DNA of 64,000 nucleotides from Bacillota bacterium (GTDB lineage: Bacteria; Bacillota; Clostridia; Christensenellales; SZUA-584), in contig JAEWCC010000029.1 of assembly GCA_023390815.1 (NCBI GenBank), positions 4,576-68,575 of the forward strand, given 5' to 3'. The position numbers were made by a program, and so were the translations under genes. Under the pieces are notes generated by a model. That model was given only the letters and a program-made list of their open reading frames with translations, made no database searches and was not told the DNA's origin. How positions within the stretch are numbered: the stretch's first letter is position 1; every line of letters starts with the position of its first letter. Positions 7,631 through 16,389 of the stretch are shown here, piece after piece.

Positions 7631-8818
7631 CTATTCCTTTCTGGTGACCGCGACGCGCCCGTCGGCAAACTCGATCTCCATTTCACGCGCGTCCCTCTGG
7701 CTGGACGTGACCACGCCGCCCTGGATATCGTGAACAATCGCGTATCCGCGGCGCAGCACGCTGCGTGGATCGAGGCTTTGAAGGGTAGCTGCATACCGCT
7801 CCAGGGTCAGCGCACTCCGGTCGAACCTTGCGTGCACCGCACTTTTCATCATACCGCATTCTGAGACGATCTGCAAACGCAGCTGCTCCAGCCGCCGGCT
7901 TAACGGCGCGGCGCGCAGGCTGCTTTGCTGCGCGGATAGCTCTCGCTCGCTGCCCAGTATCCGGGCGCGCAGCGCAAGCCGCAAGTCTTCCCGGCATTTG
8001 CCGATATATTCCCTGACCGCGCGCTTCTCCGGTACCGCGAGCTCCGCCGCCGCGGAAGGCGTAGGCGCGCGCAGGTCCGAGGCCATATCACACAGCGTAT
8101 AGTCTGTCTCGTGTCCGACTGCCGAGATCACGGGGATTTCCGAAGTATAAACAGCGCGGGCAACCATCTCTTCATTGAACGCGAACAAATCCTCGAACGA
8201 ACCGCCGCCGCGCGCCACGATGATCACGTCGACCTTGCGCTTCGCGTTGAAGAACGCGATCCCTTCGCAAACCTGCCTGGCTGCGGCGCTGCCCTGTACC
8301 TGTACCGGATAGATTGCGATATGTACACCCTCAAACCGCCGCGTCGCCACATTGATGATGTCGTACATGACCGCGCCCGAGGTGGAGGTGACCACGCCCA
8401 AATGGAGCGGGAACGCGGGCAGCTCTCGTTTGTGCGAGGCGTCAAAAAGGCCTTCCTTCGCGAGCTTCAGCCGGGTCTGTTCAAACCGTGCGAACAAGTC
8501 GCCCATGCCCTGCAGCTCCGCGCGCTCCATCACGAGCTGCACATTGCCGGTCTTTTTGTAGTACATGACGCGCCCATACACTTTGAGCAGCGCGCCGTCC
8601 GCCACGACATCCTGATAGCCGCTGGACGCGAAGTCGTACGCGATGCAGGAGAGCTGATTTTCGCCGTCTTTAAGCGTAAAGAAGGCATGTCCGATCGAAG
8701 ACATGCCGAAGTTGGTCGCTTCACCGACCACGCACACGCTGCTTAAAAACGGGTCGCGGTACAGCTTTTTTCCGATATATTCGCTAAGCTGGGCGACGGT
8801 GAATACCATGTCAGCCAT
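7631..8818 (-). CDS. xseA: Exodeoxyribonuclease VII large subunit
   Basis: A 395-residue catalytic subunit. An N-terminal OB-fold (TVAQLSEYIGKKL... VVGEATNFG) is followed by the nuclease domain with GVVTSTSGAVMYDI, IIVARGGGSFEDL, SAVGHETDYTLCDMASDLRAPTPSAAAEL and a coiled-coil C-terminus ending in the usual LERGYAIV-like strand (LRRGYAIVHD). Its ATG overlaps the folD stop by 8 bases. Complete and of normal length. Confidence 0.96.
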   Translation of the reverse strand: MADMVFTVAQLSEYIGKKLYRDPFLSSVCVVGEATNFGMSSIGHAFFTLKDGENQLSCIAYDFASSGYQDVVADGALLKVYGRVMYYKKTGNVQLVMERAELQGMGDLFARFEQTRLKLAKEGLFDASHKRELPAFPLHLGVVTSTSGAVMYDIINVATRRFEGVHIAIYPVQVQGSAAARQVCEGIAFFNAKRKVDVIIVARGGGSFEDLFAFNEEMVARAVYTSEIPVISAVGHETDYTLCDMASDLRAPTPSAAAELAVPEKRAVREYIGKCREDLRLALRARILGSERELSAQQSSLRAAPLSRRLEQLRLQIVSECGMMKSAVHARFDRSALTLERYAATLQSLDPRSVLRRGYAIVHDIQGGVVTSSQRDAREMEIEFADGRVAVTRKE

Positions 8819-9650
8819 GCATCTCAGCCGCCTCGACGGTGTTTTCCATCAACATCGCAATCGTCATGGGCCCTACCCCGCCCGGTACGGGCGTGATGAA
8901 CGAAGCCTTTTTCGCCGCCTCGTCAAAGACCACATCGCCGCTGAGCTTGCCGTCGACCTTGGTCGTCCCCACGTCGATGACCACTGCGCCCGGCTTCACA
9001 AATTCCCCGGTAATCAAGCCCGGCCTGCCGACCGCCGCCACGAGAATATCCGCCTCGGCGCAGACCGCAGCCAAATTCTGCGTGCGCGAGTGGCACATGG
9101 TCACCGTGGCGTTCTCCTCCAGCAGCATCATCGCGACGGGCTTGCCCACCATGTTGCTGCGCCCTACCACCACCGCGCGCTTGCCGCTGATCGCGGTACC
9201 GGTCGTCTTGATCAAATGGATCACGCCTTTGGGCGTACAGGGCTTGAAGCCCGGCTCGCCGACCATCAGCCTGCCTGCCGTAACGACGTGAAGCCCGTCC
9301 ACATCCTTCTCCGGGTCGACCTCGCGCAGCAGCGCTAGTTCGCCGAGCGGACTTGGCAGCGGCGATTGTATGAGGATGCCGTGCAGCCGTTGATCCGCGT
9401 TGAGCTCGTGGACGAGCGCAACGAGCTGTTCCTGCGTCGTGCTGGCGCTGAGGCGGTGCACGATCGAGAATATGCCGAGTTCCTCGCAGGCGCGCTCCTT
9501 GCTACGCACATAGGTCGCGGAGGCGGGGTCGTCCCCTACGAGCACGACCGATAGCCCCGGAACGACGCCCTTTTGTTTGAGCGCTGCAATACGGGTCTTG
9601 AGCGATTCTCTGATCCCTGCCGCAATGGCCTTTCCGTCGATAATGTTCAA
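8811..9650 (-). CDS. folD: Bifunctional methylenetetrahydrofolate dehydrogenase/cyclohydrolase FolD
   Basis: A 279-residue one-carbon enzyme. Conserved features: VGDDPASATYVRSKERACEELGI containing the YxxxK pair, LIQSPLP, DVDGLH, and the Rossmann stretch VVGRSNMVGKP, ending PGGVGPMTIAMLMENT. I place the start at TTG 9650, giving (M)NIIDGKAIAAGI as in homologues; the TTG overlaps the preceding stop in TTGA, the same coupling logic as the ATGA overlaps nearby. The upstream in-frame sequence to 9701 lies within the neighbour gene and is not conserved. Confidence 0.94.
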   Translation of the reverse strand: MNIIDGKAIAAGIRESLKTRIAALKQKGVVPGLSVVLVGDDPASATYVRSKERACEELGIFSIVHRLSASTTQEQLVALVHELNADQRLHGILIQSPLPSPLGELALLREVDPEKDVDGLHVVTAGRLMVGEPGFKPCTPKGVIHLIKTTGTAISGKRAVVVGRSNMVGKPVAMMLLEENATVTMCHSRTQNLAAVCAEADILVAAVGRPGLITGEFVKPGAVVIDVGTTKVDGKLSGDVVFDEAAKKASFITPVPGGVGPMTIAMLMENTVEAAEMHG

Positions 9651-10591
9651 GCCTTGTTCCCTCTTTCGTATAATCTCTGCGCGGCGAGCGCCAGCCCGCA
9701 CGCGTTGTCACCGCAATATTCCTTTTGCGCGAATACAGCCTGCGCGCCAATTCCGCCGCATGCTTCTTTAAGCTTTTGCCTGATCACGCCGTTGCAGATT
9801 ACGCCGCCCGTAAACAGGAACCGGCTGAGTCCTGTCTCGGCTGCGGCGTTGACAGTCAGCCTTACCAGCATCTCCGCAGCGCTGTCGATGACGCCGCTTA
9901 TGACGAGCGCCTTGTCGCAGACCGTTTCCAGCATGCGCAGAGCCTGCGTCTCCGCGCCGGATAAGTTGGCCGAAAGTCCCTCTACATGTACGGAAAGCTT
10001 CACGCCATCCGGAACATATATCTGTTCCATCTCACGGCCCGCCGGAAATCCGAGGCCTGCGGCGACGCCCACCCGGTCGATCAGCTGACCGCAGGTGATA
10101 TCCGCCGTACCGCCGAGCGGTTCGATTTCCATCACGATTCCGCCTTCAACGAGCACGCGCAGGATATCGAGCGTACCGCCCGAAACGTGCAGCGCAATCA
10201 GCTGCCCGTCTGCGATGTCGTTCCCGATGAAACCGGCGTAAATATGTCCGTGCTGATGCGTCAGCGCGTACACAGGAACACCCAGCGTCGCCGCGTTGGA
10301 CAACCCGAACGATTGTCCCACGCAAAACACCGGCATGTATGAGTCGTCCCGCGGGCAGGGTTTTGCGCTGTATCCTACCGCATGGACGGTATATCCTTCT
10401 GTAGAAAAATCTGAAAATAACAATTCATAGTTGCGGATATGCTGAAATACCGCATCCGACTGGCGCAGACCGCGGCCGCCGAGCGGTACACTCAGCATCC
10501 TGCGCGCATCGCGAAGTACTTCTCCGTCCGCTACAAGCGCAACCGAGGTGGTATAGCAGCTCGTGTCGAACGCAAGAAAGGCGGGGTTCAT
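9647..10591 (-). CDS. TsaD/Kae1-like M22 family protein (paralogue in the nusB-folD cluster)
   Basis: A 314-residue ASKHA-fold protein related to the tRNA t6A enzyme TsaD. It begins FLAFDTSCYTTSVAL (TsaD has DTSCDET), keeps a histidine pair in THQHGHIYAG where TsaD has HMEGH, and the glycine-rich ALHVSGGT and FTGGVICNGVIRQ motifs. Clostridia commonly carry this paralogue next to folD in addition to a true TsaD. Its function is unknown; it is probably not the essential t6A enzyme. The ATG at 10591 overlaps the nusB stop (ATGA). Confidence 0.85.
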   Translation of the reverse strand: MNPAFLAFDTSCYTTSVALVADGEVLRDARRMLSVPLGGRGLRQSDAVFQHIRNYELLFSDFSTEGYTVHAVGYSAKPCPRDDSYMPVFCVGQSFGLSNAATLGVPVYALTHQHGHIYAGFIGNDIADGQLIALHVSGGTLDILRVLVEGGIVMEIEPLGGTADITCGQLIDRVGVAAGLGFPAGREMEQIYVPDGVKLSVHVEGLSANLSGAETQALRMLETVCDKALVISGVIDSAAEMLVRLTVNAAAETGLSRFLFTGGVICNGVIRQKLKEACGGIGAQAVFAQKEYCGDNACGLALAAQRLYERGNKA

Positions 10592-11010
10592 TGGAGCGCT
10601 GCTTCCCCGGCAGTCAGCACTGCGGCGAGCACGCCGTTGACGAACTTGGCGGACTTGTCCGAGGAATAGCGTTTGGCCAGCTCCACACATTCGTTGATCG
10701 TGATGCTGGGCGGTATCTCGCCTTCCATAAAATGCAGTTCACACACGCCAAGGCGCAGAATGGAAAGCTCCACCTTGGCCATATGACCGATGCTCCATTT
10801 GTTTGAATGTTCCTGAATCAGTGCGTCCACTTGCTCTGCGTGCTCTTCATATAGCCCCATCATACGGTGCACATAGGCCCATGCGTTGTCGTTCATGCCC
10901 TTATCAAAACAATCCCGCATCACATCCATAGTGGCGGGATTGAACGCTCCATTGATGGAATACTCATAAAACAGCCGAAACGCCGTGTCTCTGGCCGACC
11001 TTCTGCTCAA
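10588..11010 (-). CDS. nusB: Transcription antitermination factor NusB
   Basis: A 140-residue helical RNA-binding protein of the rRNA antitermination complex. I start at TTG 11010, five bases after GGAGG, giving (M)SRRSARDTAFRLFYEYS, which matches the canonical NusB N-terminus; the GTG at 11034 adds eight unconserved residues and has no ribosome site. The C-terminus shows PPSITINECVELAKRYSSDKSAKFVNGVL, the standard NusB signature. Overlaps the next gene. Confidence 0.95.
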   Translation of the reverse strand: MSRRSARDTAFRLFYEYSINGAFNPATMDVMRDCFDKGMNDNAWAYVHRMMGLYEEHAEQVDALIQEHSNKWSIGHMAKVELSILRLGVCELHFMEGEIPPSITINECVELAKRYSSDKSAKFVNGVLAAVLTAGEAALQ

Positions 11011-11075
11011 TTCATCCTCCGTCTTAAGCCGCACCGAAATGCGGCGTTTCCATTATTATGCCCGAAAACCGCTCA

Positions 11076-11312
11076 TCATTTAAACCGAAACAGGTCGGGC
11101 AGTATCCGGTCCAATATTTCTTTAAAACGTTTCTTTGCGCGTGAGCTGGTGCCGAAAAACGCGCCGACTCCGGCGCATATCGCCAGAAACAGCGTCTGGA
11201 AAAAACCTACGGCAAGTATCAGTATGCCCACCAGCAGTCCCAGCCCTGTACCGATGATTGCGCCCTTATGCGCTTTAAAAAATTCCCGCACGCTCTGATC
11301 CCGTTCCGGCAC
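11076..11312 (-). CDS. DUF2273 small membrane protein
   Basis: A 78-residue protein with two hydrophobic stretches (residues ~18-36 and ~40-55) between basic ends. It follows amaP with its GTG sharing a base with the amaP stop. DUF2273 proteins routinely accompany Asp23 and AmaP; they are thought to help anchor Asp23-type proteins or serve envelope-stress functions, but the role is not proven. Confidence 0.85.
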   Translation of the reverse strand: MPERDQSVREFFKAHKGAIIGTGLGLLVGILILAVGFFQTLFLAICAGVGAFFGTSSRAKKRFKEILDRILPDLFRFK

Positions 11313-11857
11313 TATTCAACACGCGCCTTTGCGATCTGCGAGGTCTTTTCGACCAGCAGGGATATCTTGCCAACCGTGATACCGGCCAGCGTTTCGATAT
11401 GCTCTTTCAGGCTCTTCTGCAGAGCAAGCAGCGTCTCTGGGATGTTGGTTCCTTCCGCAACCGCGAGCCGCCCCGAAACCTGGACTTTGCCATCCCTGAC
11501 CACGATCGTCGTCTTTACCGTGCGCACCGACTCCGTAGCCAGCATATGGCGCATAGCCATCTCTTCCAGCGCGCTGATCGTAATCGAAACTGCGCCGCTT
11601 CCCGTATCCGCAACAAACGCGGATTTGGGTTTGCGCTTGCGAATGCCGGAAAACATCAGTATCAGGCTGACGAGTATCACGGCAACGCCGATTACCGAGA
11701 CAATCAGCCTGACGGTTCCGTCGTTATAGAGCTTGTCCAGCCAGTAAGCGGGGTGGATATCTGCGATAAACCACCACGCGCAGGCTAACGTGACGCCCAT
11801 GATGAATATCACAAACAGGATATAAAGCGTCAATACGATCCTCATGAATATGCGCAT
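11312..11857 (-). CDS. amaP: Alkaline shock response membrane anchor protein AmaP
   Basis: A 181-residue protein with two N-terminal membrane helices (residues ~5-30 and ~48-70) and a cytoplasmic domain with a short Asp23-like strand pattern (GAVSITISALEEMAMR, TTIVVRDGKVQVSGRL). AmaP tethers Asp23 to the membrane in Staphylococcus. It lies between the Asp23-family gene and DUF2273. GAGG stands seven bases before the ATG. Confidence 0.85.
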   Translation of the reverse strand: MRIFMRIVLTLYILFVIFIMGVTLACAWWFIADIHPAYWLDKLYNDGTVRLIVSVIGVAVILVSLILMFSGIRKRKPKSAFVADTGSGAVSITISALEEMAMRHMLATESVRTVKTTIVVRDGKVQVSGRLAVAEGTNIPETLLALQKSLKEHIETLAGITVGKISLLVEKTSQIAKARVE

Positions 11858-11898
11858 AAGATAACCTCAAACAATCATTCGTACATAAAATACGGGAG

Positions 11899-12294
11899 CT
11901 AATGCACCCGTTTTGTATCATCCGACGATTCCTTGCTGACGCGGACGCCCTGGATATGGATGTTGGTTTCCACCACGCGCAGTCCGGTCATCGTTTCTAC
12001 GGCTTTTTTGACGTTGCCTTGTATCTTCTGGCACATTGCGGGGATCTCGCTGCCGTATTCGACGATGATATAGAGATCGACCGCGCATTCCTCCTTGCCA
12101 ACCTCCACCTTGACGCCCTTAGTCAGGTTCTTGCGGCCCAGCAGTTCTGCAAGACCGCCCGAGAAGCCGCCGCTCATTCCGGCGACACCCTCTACCTCTA
12201 CGGTGGCGATACCGGCGATGGTGGCGACGACGTCGTTGGCAAAGGATATGCTGCCGTTCTGTTCTTCACGCGTGTTCATATCGCTGGTGCTCAA
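11899..12294 (-). CDS. Asp23/Gls24 family envelope stress protein
   Basis: A 131-residue Asp23/Gls24 protein: SFANDVVATIAGIATVEVEGVAGMSGG, then VDLYIIVEYGSEIP and a C-terminal TGLRVVETNIHIQGV. I use the TTG at 12294 because GAGGTGA lies about eight bases upstream, while the next ATG (12279) is too far from it. The group Asp23-AmaP-DUF2273 stands between spoIIIAH and nusB, the usual clostridial order. Confidence 0.92.
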   Translation of the reverse strand: MSTSDMNTREEQNGSISFANDVVATIAGIATVEVEGVAGMSGGFSGGLAELLGRKNLTKGVKVEVGKEECAVDLYIIVEYGSEIPAMCQKIQGNVKKAVETMTGLRVVETNIHIQGVRVSKESSDDTKRVH

Positions 12295-12439
12295 GTTACA
12301 GTCACCTCGTTACCTCGGAAAGCTGGCTTTCCGGGGATTATTTCTGAATTATTATATCAGAAGGATTTTTGAATTACAATCCGCTATCTCCCACTTTCAT
12401 CAAATTGAAACCCCTCCGAAACATCCGCGCAACAGCTTC

Positions 12440-13066
12440 TTAACTTTCGGCTGTATTTTCGGCGGACTTCTCTGCGGATTTTTCAGCCGTCGCCTGCGGT
12501 GTGGCGGTGCTCTTGGCGGCGCTGTCCGCGTTCGTCTGCACGCCCTGCGGCAACAGGATCTTGATATTCTGTGCAGGCTCGTTCGTTTCCTGCTGCACAA
12601 CTTCCAGCACCTTGGCGGCTTCTTCCTTGGTGAGCTGCGATGCGTCGATAACGACCGTGACGGAACCGTCCTTCACCGTGACGATCGCATCCGAAAACCC
12701 GCTGGCCACGAGCAGTCCCTCGATCTTAAGCTCCGATTCCATCGCCGCAACGATCGCCATCTTCTGTTCCTGCGCATCCTTCAGTGTCTCGGCATCGCTG
12801 TTTTCATTATCAATGATGCTGTCGAGATATGCGACCTCGGTCTCGCGCTTGCTCTCACGGTCTGTCTTGAAGGCAGAAAAATCATTGATCCCCGCCATCG
12901 CCGGCAGATCATCTGCCTGCATCGCGCCCACGACGTCGCTGGGGCTGGCTTCCGCCGCCTGTTTGTCTGCGTTGCTGCTGATCACATAATTGATATACCC
13001 CACCGCGACGAGTACGATGATGAGACCCGCCAGCAACAGATACTTACCCGCTTTTTTGTTTTTCAT
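12440..13066 (-). CDS. spoIIIAH: Stage III sporulation protein AH
   Basis: A 208-residue mother-cell membrane protein whose extracytoplasmic domain contacts SpoIIQ across the engulfment space. One membrane helix at residues ~8-28, then a helical stretch and the ring-building-motif domain (SGFSDAIVTVKDGSVTVVIDASQL..). An alanine/serine/glutamate-rich tail follows at the C-terminus, repeating AEKSAEKSAEN. Fifteen bases downstream of spoIIIAG. The tail is longer than in B. subtilis and looks disordered. Confidence 0.93.
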   Translation of the reverse strand: MKNKKAGKYLLLAGLIIVLVAVGYINYVISSNADKQAAEASPSDVVGAMQADDLPAMAGINDFSAFKTDRESKRETEVAYLDSIIDNENSDAETLKDAQEQKMAIVAAMESELKIEGLLVASGFSDAIVTVKDGSVTVVIDASQLTKEEAAKVLEVVQQETNEPAQNIKILLPQGVQTNADSAAKSTATPQATAEKSAEKSAENTAES

Positions 13067-13080
13067 TATTCCATTTCCCC

Positions 13081-13707
13081 TTATTCAATATTCATTTTAT
13101 ACACATTAACCTGATCCGGACGGATATCGAGTATGGTCTGCACCGCGTCCAGCAGATTGAGCCGGACTCCGATATTGTCCGCACCTTGCGCCACCACAAT
13201 CACGCCTTTTATCTTGGGGCTGTTTTCCCTAAGCACCAGCGCCTCGCTGCCGCTGCTTCCGCCGATGGTGACGACCTCGCTTTGCGTGTTCTCCGAGTTG
13301 GTCGTACTCTTGCCGTCCTCGCCTTCGTCGGTCGTCGTGGAGCTCTGCTTATCGACGCTGAATGCGGGAACAATCTCCCCGGTCGATTCGTACGTGATCA
13401 TCACCTCGACGCGTCCCGCACCTTCAATTGCGGAGAGCGTCTTTTGCAATTGCTCCGCAGTGCTGTCGCCCGACGAAACGGCGGAGCTGTTGGCGGCGGC
13501 AGAGGAAGTATCGTTATCGTTTGCGGGTTTGTTCCCGCCCACGGATGCAAAATAGATCGCCAGGATCACGATGACGACCAGCAATATCGCTGCATACTGT
13601 ATCTTTTTCTTGGTATCCAGCTTCATATACCGCGCCAGCAATCCGCTCTTCTCTTTGATGTCCGTCTTTTGCTCCATGCGCGAGCCCTTTTCTTCCGGAG
13701 TACTCAT
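13081..13707 (-). CDS. spoIIIAG: Stage III sporulation protein AG
   Basis: A ~208-residue ring-forming component of the SpoIIIA-SpoIIQ channel. A cytoplasmic start is followed by a membrane helix (YAAILLVVIVILAIYFA), a Ser/Asn-rich linker and the ring domain (LSAIEGAGRVEVMITYEST... ENSPKIKGVIVVAQGADNI). I use the ATG at 13707, eight bases after AGGTGA; a GTG at 13719 is also possible. An acidic, Ser/Thr-rich insertion sits inside the domain, as is common in SpoIIIAG. Confidence 0.92.
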   Translation of the reverse strand: MSTPEEKGSRMEQKTDIKEKSGLLARYMKLDTKKKIQYAAILLVVIVILAIYFASVGGNKPANDNDTSSAAANSSAVSSGDSTAEQLQKTLSAIEGAGRVEVMITYESTGEIVPAFSVDKQSSTTTDEGEDGKSTTNSENTQSEVVTIGGSSGSEALVLRENSPKIKGVIVVAQGADNIGVRLNLLDAVQTILDIRPDQVNVYKMNIE

Positions 13708-13745
13708 CGCCTTTTTCACCTGTCCCTTTCATCACCATATTTATT

Positions 13746-14045
13746 TCACTCATCCTCTATATATGCCTCGTACAATTTGTAAATGTAATCTTTGTACAGC
13801 GAGCTGTCATATTCATAACTGCTTGCGCTCTCGATGGCATCGAGCGTACCCTGTACTTCCTGGTCGATATTCGTGCCCGTAAACAGCGCGATGAGCGGTG
13901 AAAGTATGATCATGGTCACGACCACGCCAAGCACAACCGTGATGTACTTTTTGATACTCGTTTCGGGCAGCAGCGAGCTGATGATCGCGCTGAAAAGTAT
14001 GGCGGCTGTCACCGCGACAGCCCACGAGGATAGCATGGATTGCAT
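13746..14045 (-). CDS. spoIIIAF: Stage III sporulation protein AF (short form)
   Basis: A 99-residue protein with two membrane helices (residues ~6-24 and ~33-53) and a short acidic tail. B. subtilis SpoIIIAF is about twice as long, with a C-terminal ring-building domain that is missing here. Position between AE and AG supports the assignment. The truncation may be natural in this lineage, because the stop is clean and spacing to AG is ordinary. Confidence 0.85.
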   Translation of the reverse strand: MQSMLSSWAVAVTAAILFSAIISSLLPETSIKKYITVVLGVVVTMIILSPLIALFTGTNIDQEVQGTLDAIESASSYEYDSSLYKDYIYKLYEAYIEDE

Positions 14046-14049
14046 CGTT

Positions 14050-15273
14050 TCACCTCAGCATTACGTTCGCGTTGCCCGCGCCGATAATCACGCCGATGGT
14101 GATAAAGAACATCACCGCGCTGGCGAGCACCGCCGCAAACAGCATCAGCATTACATCGGCTGCGCCTTGCATAAACTGGCCCATTTTTTCACCGGCCACA
14201 GGCTCCAGCACCGCCGCGCAAAGCTTGAACAGAAAATAGTGCGCGAGTATCGCGAATGCCGGTTTGATGACGATACCCGCGATGATGAGTATGCCCGCTA
14301 TGCCCACGGCGTTCTTAATGAGCAGCGAGCAGGAGATCAGTACGTCGACCGAACCGGAGAACAACCCGCCGATTACCGGAACGAACTTGTCGATCGTGTA
14401 CTTGGCGGTCTTGATCGACAGTCCGTCGAACGTGGAGCCCAGCAGTCCCTGAATGGAGACGATCCCCACAAATACCGTTGAGCAGATGCCGACCGACCAT
14501 TTGATCACCGTCTTGATCAGCGAACAGAAGCCCGTGAGTTTGACCGTAGAGGAAAAGCTGCTCACGAGCGTAAACACCGTAAGCACGATGATCAACGGCA
14601 GGATAAAGTCGTTGAAAAATATGGATATACCCGTCGTCAGGAATACGGTCGCAGGGCTTAATATCGATGCGGAGGTGATCCCTCCGAGCGCCGTCAGCAG
14701 CGCGATCAGCAGCGGGAATAATTCCTTGGTGAAAGCCGTCATAGAGGCGATGGCGTTGATGCCGATACCGAAGGCATAAGTCATCACACCGATCGTGATG
14801 GTGCCCACAATGACGAACTGGGCGGTCTGCGCGGCCTTGGACACGCCAGTCTCTCCGAAAGACGGTTTAAAATGCGAGATTACAGCGAACAGCAAGCCGA
14901 TGACAACAACTTGAACTATCGCCGGTATGCTCTGCTTTACGCCCCCCATCATGGAATCCAGCACCATCGCGAATATGTCGGACATATCGAAGTTTGCGCC
15001 GCCCTCGGCGAGTACGGTCAGGAACGATTTGAAATCCCGTCCGCCCGTAATCGGCTTGAGCGTATCCGCGTATTCGTTATAGAACTCCTCAAGCTCGTGC
15101 AAATCCGCAGATATCAGCGCGCTCTCGATATTGTCCTCAATCTCGTCCGCAATCGCGTCATCGATATCGTCTTCCGATACCGGCGCTTGTGTTTCATTCA
15201 GCGCGTATGCGGTGAGCGGCGTCCATAACGCAAACACCACAAGCGCAAACACGATCATCCATCGTATCTTCAT
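14050..15273 (-). CDS. spoIIIAE: Stage III sporulation protein AE
   Basis: A 407-residue polytopic membrane protein with a cleavable-looking signal sequence (residues 1-25), an acidic extracytoplasmic segment, and about eight membrane helices from residue ~105 on. Conserved features include GGVKQSIPAIVQVV, the glycine-rich helices and VDVLISCSLLIKNAVG. It is part of the channel complex made in the mother cell. Only four bases separate it from spoIIIAF. Confidence 0.95.
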   Translation of the reverse strand: MKIRWMIVFALVVFALWTPLTAYALNETQAPVSEDDIDDAIADEIEDNIESALISADLHELEEFYNEYADTLKPITGGRDFKSFLTVLAEGGANFDMSDIFAMVLDSMMGGVKQSIPAIVQVVVIGLLFAVISHFKPSFGETGVSKAAQTAQFVIVGTITIGVMTYAFGIGINAIASMTAFTKELFPLLIALLTALGGITSASILSPATVFLTTGISIFFNDFILPLIIVLTVFTLVSSFSSTVKLTGFCSLIKTVIKWSVGICSTVFVGIVSIQGLLGSTFDGLSIKTAKYTIDKFVPVIGGLFSGSVDVLISCSLLIKNAVGIAGILIIAGIVIKPAFAILAHYFLFKLCAAVLEPVAGEKMGQFMQGAADVMLMLFAAVLASAVMFFITIGVIIGAGNANVMLR

Positions 15274-15277
15274 GTTT

Positions 15278-15664
15278 TTAACCCAGCATTCCGATCACCA
15301 TATTCATGAAAGACGTGATCACAGGCAGCGACAGCACAATGATGAGCACCCGCCCTGCAAGTTCCACCTTGGACGACAGCGAACCCTCGCCTGTGTCCTT
15401 GAGAATCTGCACGGCGAACTCGCATATGTACGCAATACCGATGATCTTCAGCACGATCGCGATGCTCTCGTACGGGATATCGTAATTAGCCACCACATCC
15501 CGGACATAGTCTACTGCCGTGACGAGGTAATCCAGTACGTAGATGAATATGATCAGTCCCGCCACGATGCTGACCTGCATCGCCAGTTCCGGCTGCTTCT
15601 GGCGTATCATCACGACGAGTACGCCCGCGACCAGCCCGATCGCAGCAATTTGTACAATCTCCAT
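15278..15664 (-). CDS. spoIIIAD: Stage III sporulation protein AD
   Basis: A 128-residue membrane protein (IVQIAAIGLVAGVLVVMIRQKQPELA...) with three to four helices; the central KIIGIAYICEFAVQILKDTGE is a SpoIIIAD signature. The ATG overlaps the spoIIIAC stop by one codon edge (shared position 15664). Co-operates with SpoIIIAC as an integral part of the channel. Confidence 0.95.
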   Translation of the reverse strand: MEIVQIAAIGLVAGVLVVMIRQKQPELAMQVSIVAGLIIFIYVLDYLVTAVDYVRDVVANYDIPYESIAIVLKIIGIAYICEFAVQILKDTGEGSLSSKVELAGRVLIIVLSLPVITSFMNMVIGMLG

Positions 15665-15861
15665 CAGTACAGCCCAAATATCTGCTTGACGCTGTCAAAC
15701 AGGTTGCTGATGAGATCAACCACCATCAGCAGCACGATGATGAGCCCGGCGATGGTCGTCAGCGTCGCGATGTCTTCGCGGCCTGCGCGCACAAGCAATT
15801 GGTTGAGTACCGCGATCAGTATGCCGATCGCAGCGATTTTGAACACCAGGTCTATGGCCAA
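15664..15861 (-). CDS. spoIIIAC: Stage III sporulation protein AC
   Basis: A 65-residue protein with two membrane helices; LVFKIAAIGILIAVLNQLLVRAGRED is the standard SpoIIIAC start. Length matches the family. Mother-cell membrane, SpoIIIA-SpoIIQ complex. Confidence 0.95.
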   Translation of the reverse strand: MAIDLVFKIAAIGILIAVLNQLLVRAGREDIATLTTIAGLIIVLLMVVDLISNLFDSVKQIFGLY

Positions 15862-15876
15862 ACTGTCTCCCTCCTC

Positions 15877-16389
15877 CTATATCACGAGCAGTGCGATGAA
15901 CAGTCCGGCAAGGACACCTCCGGCGCTGAACAGCCTGCACTTCTTACGTTTGTCGATCTCCATTTCAGCAATGTACTTATCCAGCCTGTTGAGGTAACCA
16001 TCCGCCTGTTTGCGGCTGGGGTTGCGGCACAGCGCTTCAATCGCGTCCCCCGCATCCATGATGACGCGCATGTCCTCCTTGTTTATGCTGGTAAGCTGCG
16101 CAGTGTGCCGCTCGAAGCTCTCCCTCCATATGGCAGCAAAGCGCAGCTGCGGCATGGCGCGAAGCTTGCTCCCGCATTCCGCGAATATTTCCCCCACTGC
16201 GGAGCTGCCGCGAACGGCCTCAAGCGCGCGTGACAGTTCCAGGCTCATGCCGGTTACGCTGTCAGCGAGGCTCACCATCGCCGACGCATACGCGCGAAAG
16301 AATTCGAGGCGCTGCGCGGCTCGGTTGGAAAGCTGCCGCCCGATATACCCGCAAAGTAATACGATTCCAAAGCACAGCAGCAGGTTCAT
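15877..16389 (-). CDS. spoIIIAB: Stage III sporulation protein AB
   Basis: A 170-residue protein with an N-terminal membrane helix (LLLCFGIVLLCGYIGRQLSNR), a helical cytoplasmic body and a C-terminal helix (GVLAGLFIALLVI); resembles GspF-like proteins. The ATG at 16389 is preceded by GGAGG and overlaps the spoIIIAA stop (ATGA), so the longer frame to 16446 is rejected. Confidence 0.93.
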   Translation of the reverse strand: MNLLLCFGIVLLCGYIGRQLSNRAAQRLEFFRAYASAMVSLADSVTGMSLELSRALEAVRGSSAVGEIFAECGSKLRAMPQLRFAAIWRESFERHTAQLTSINKEDMRVIMDAGDAIEALCRNPSRKQADGYLNRLDKYIAEMEIDKRKKCRLFSAGGVLAGLFIALLVI

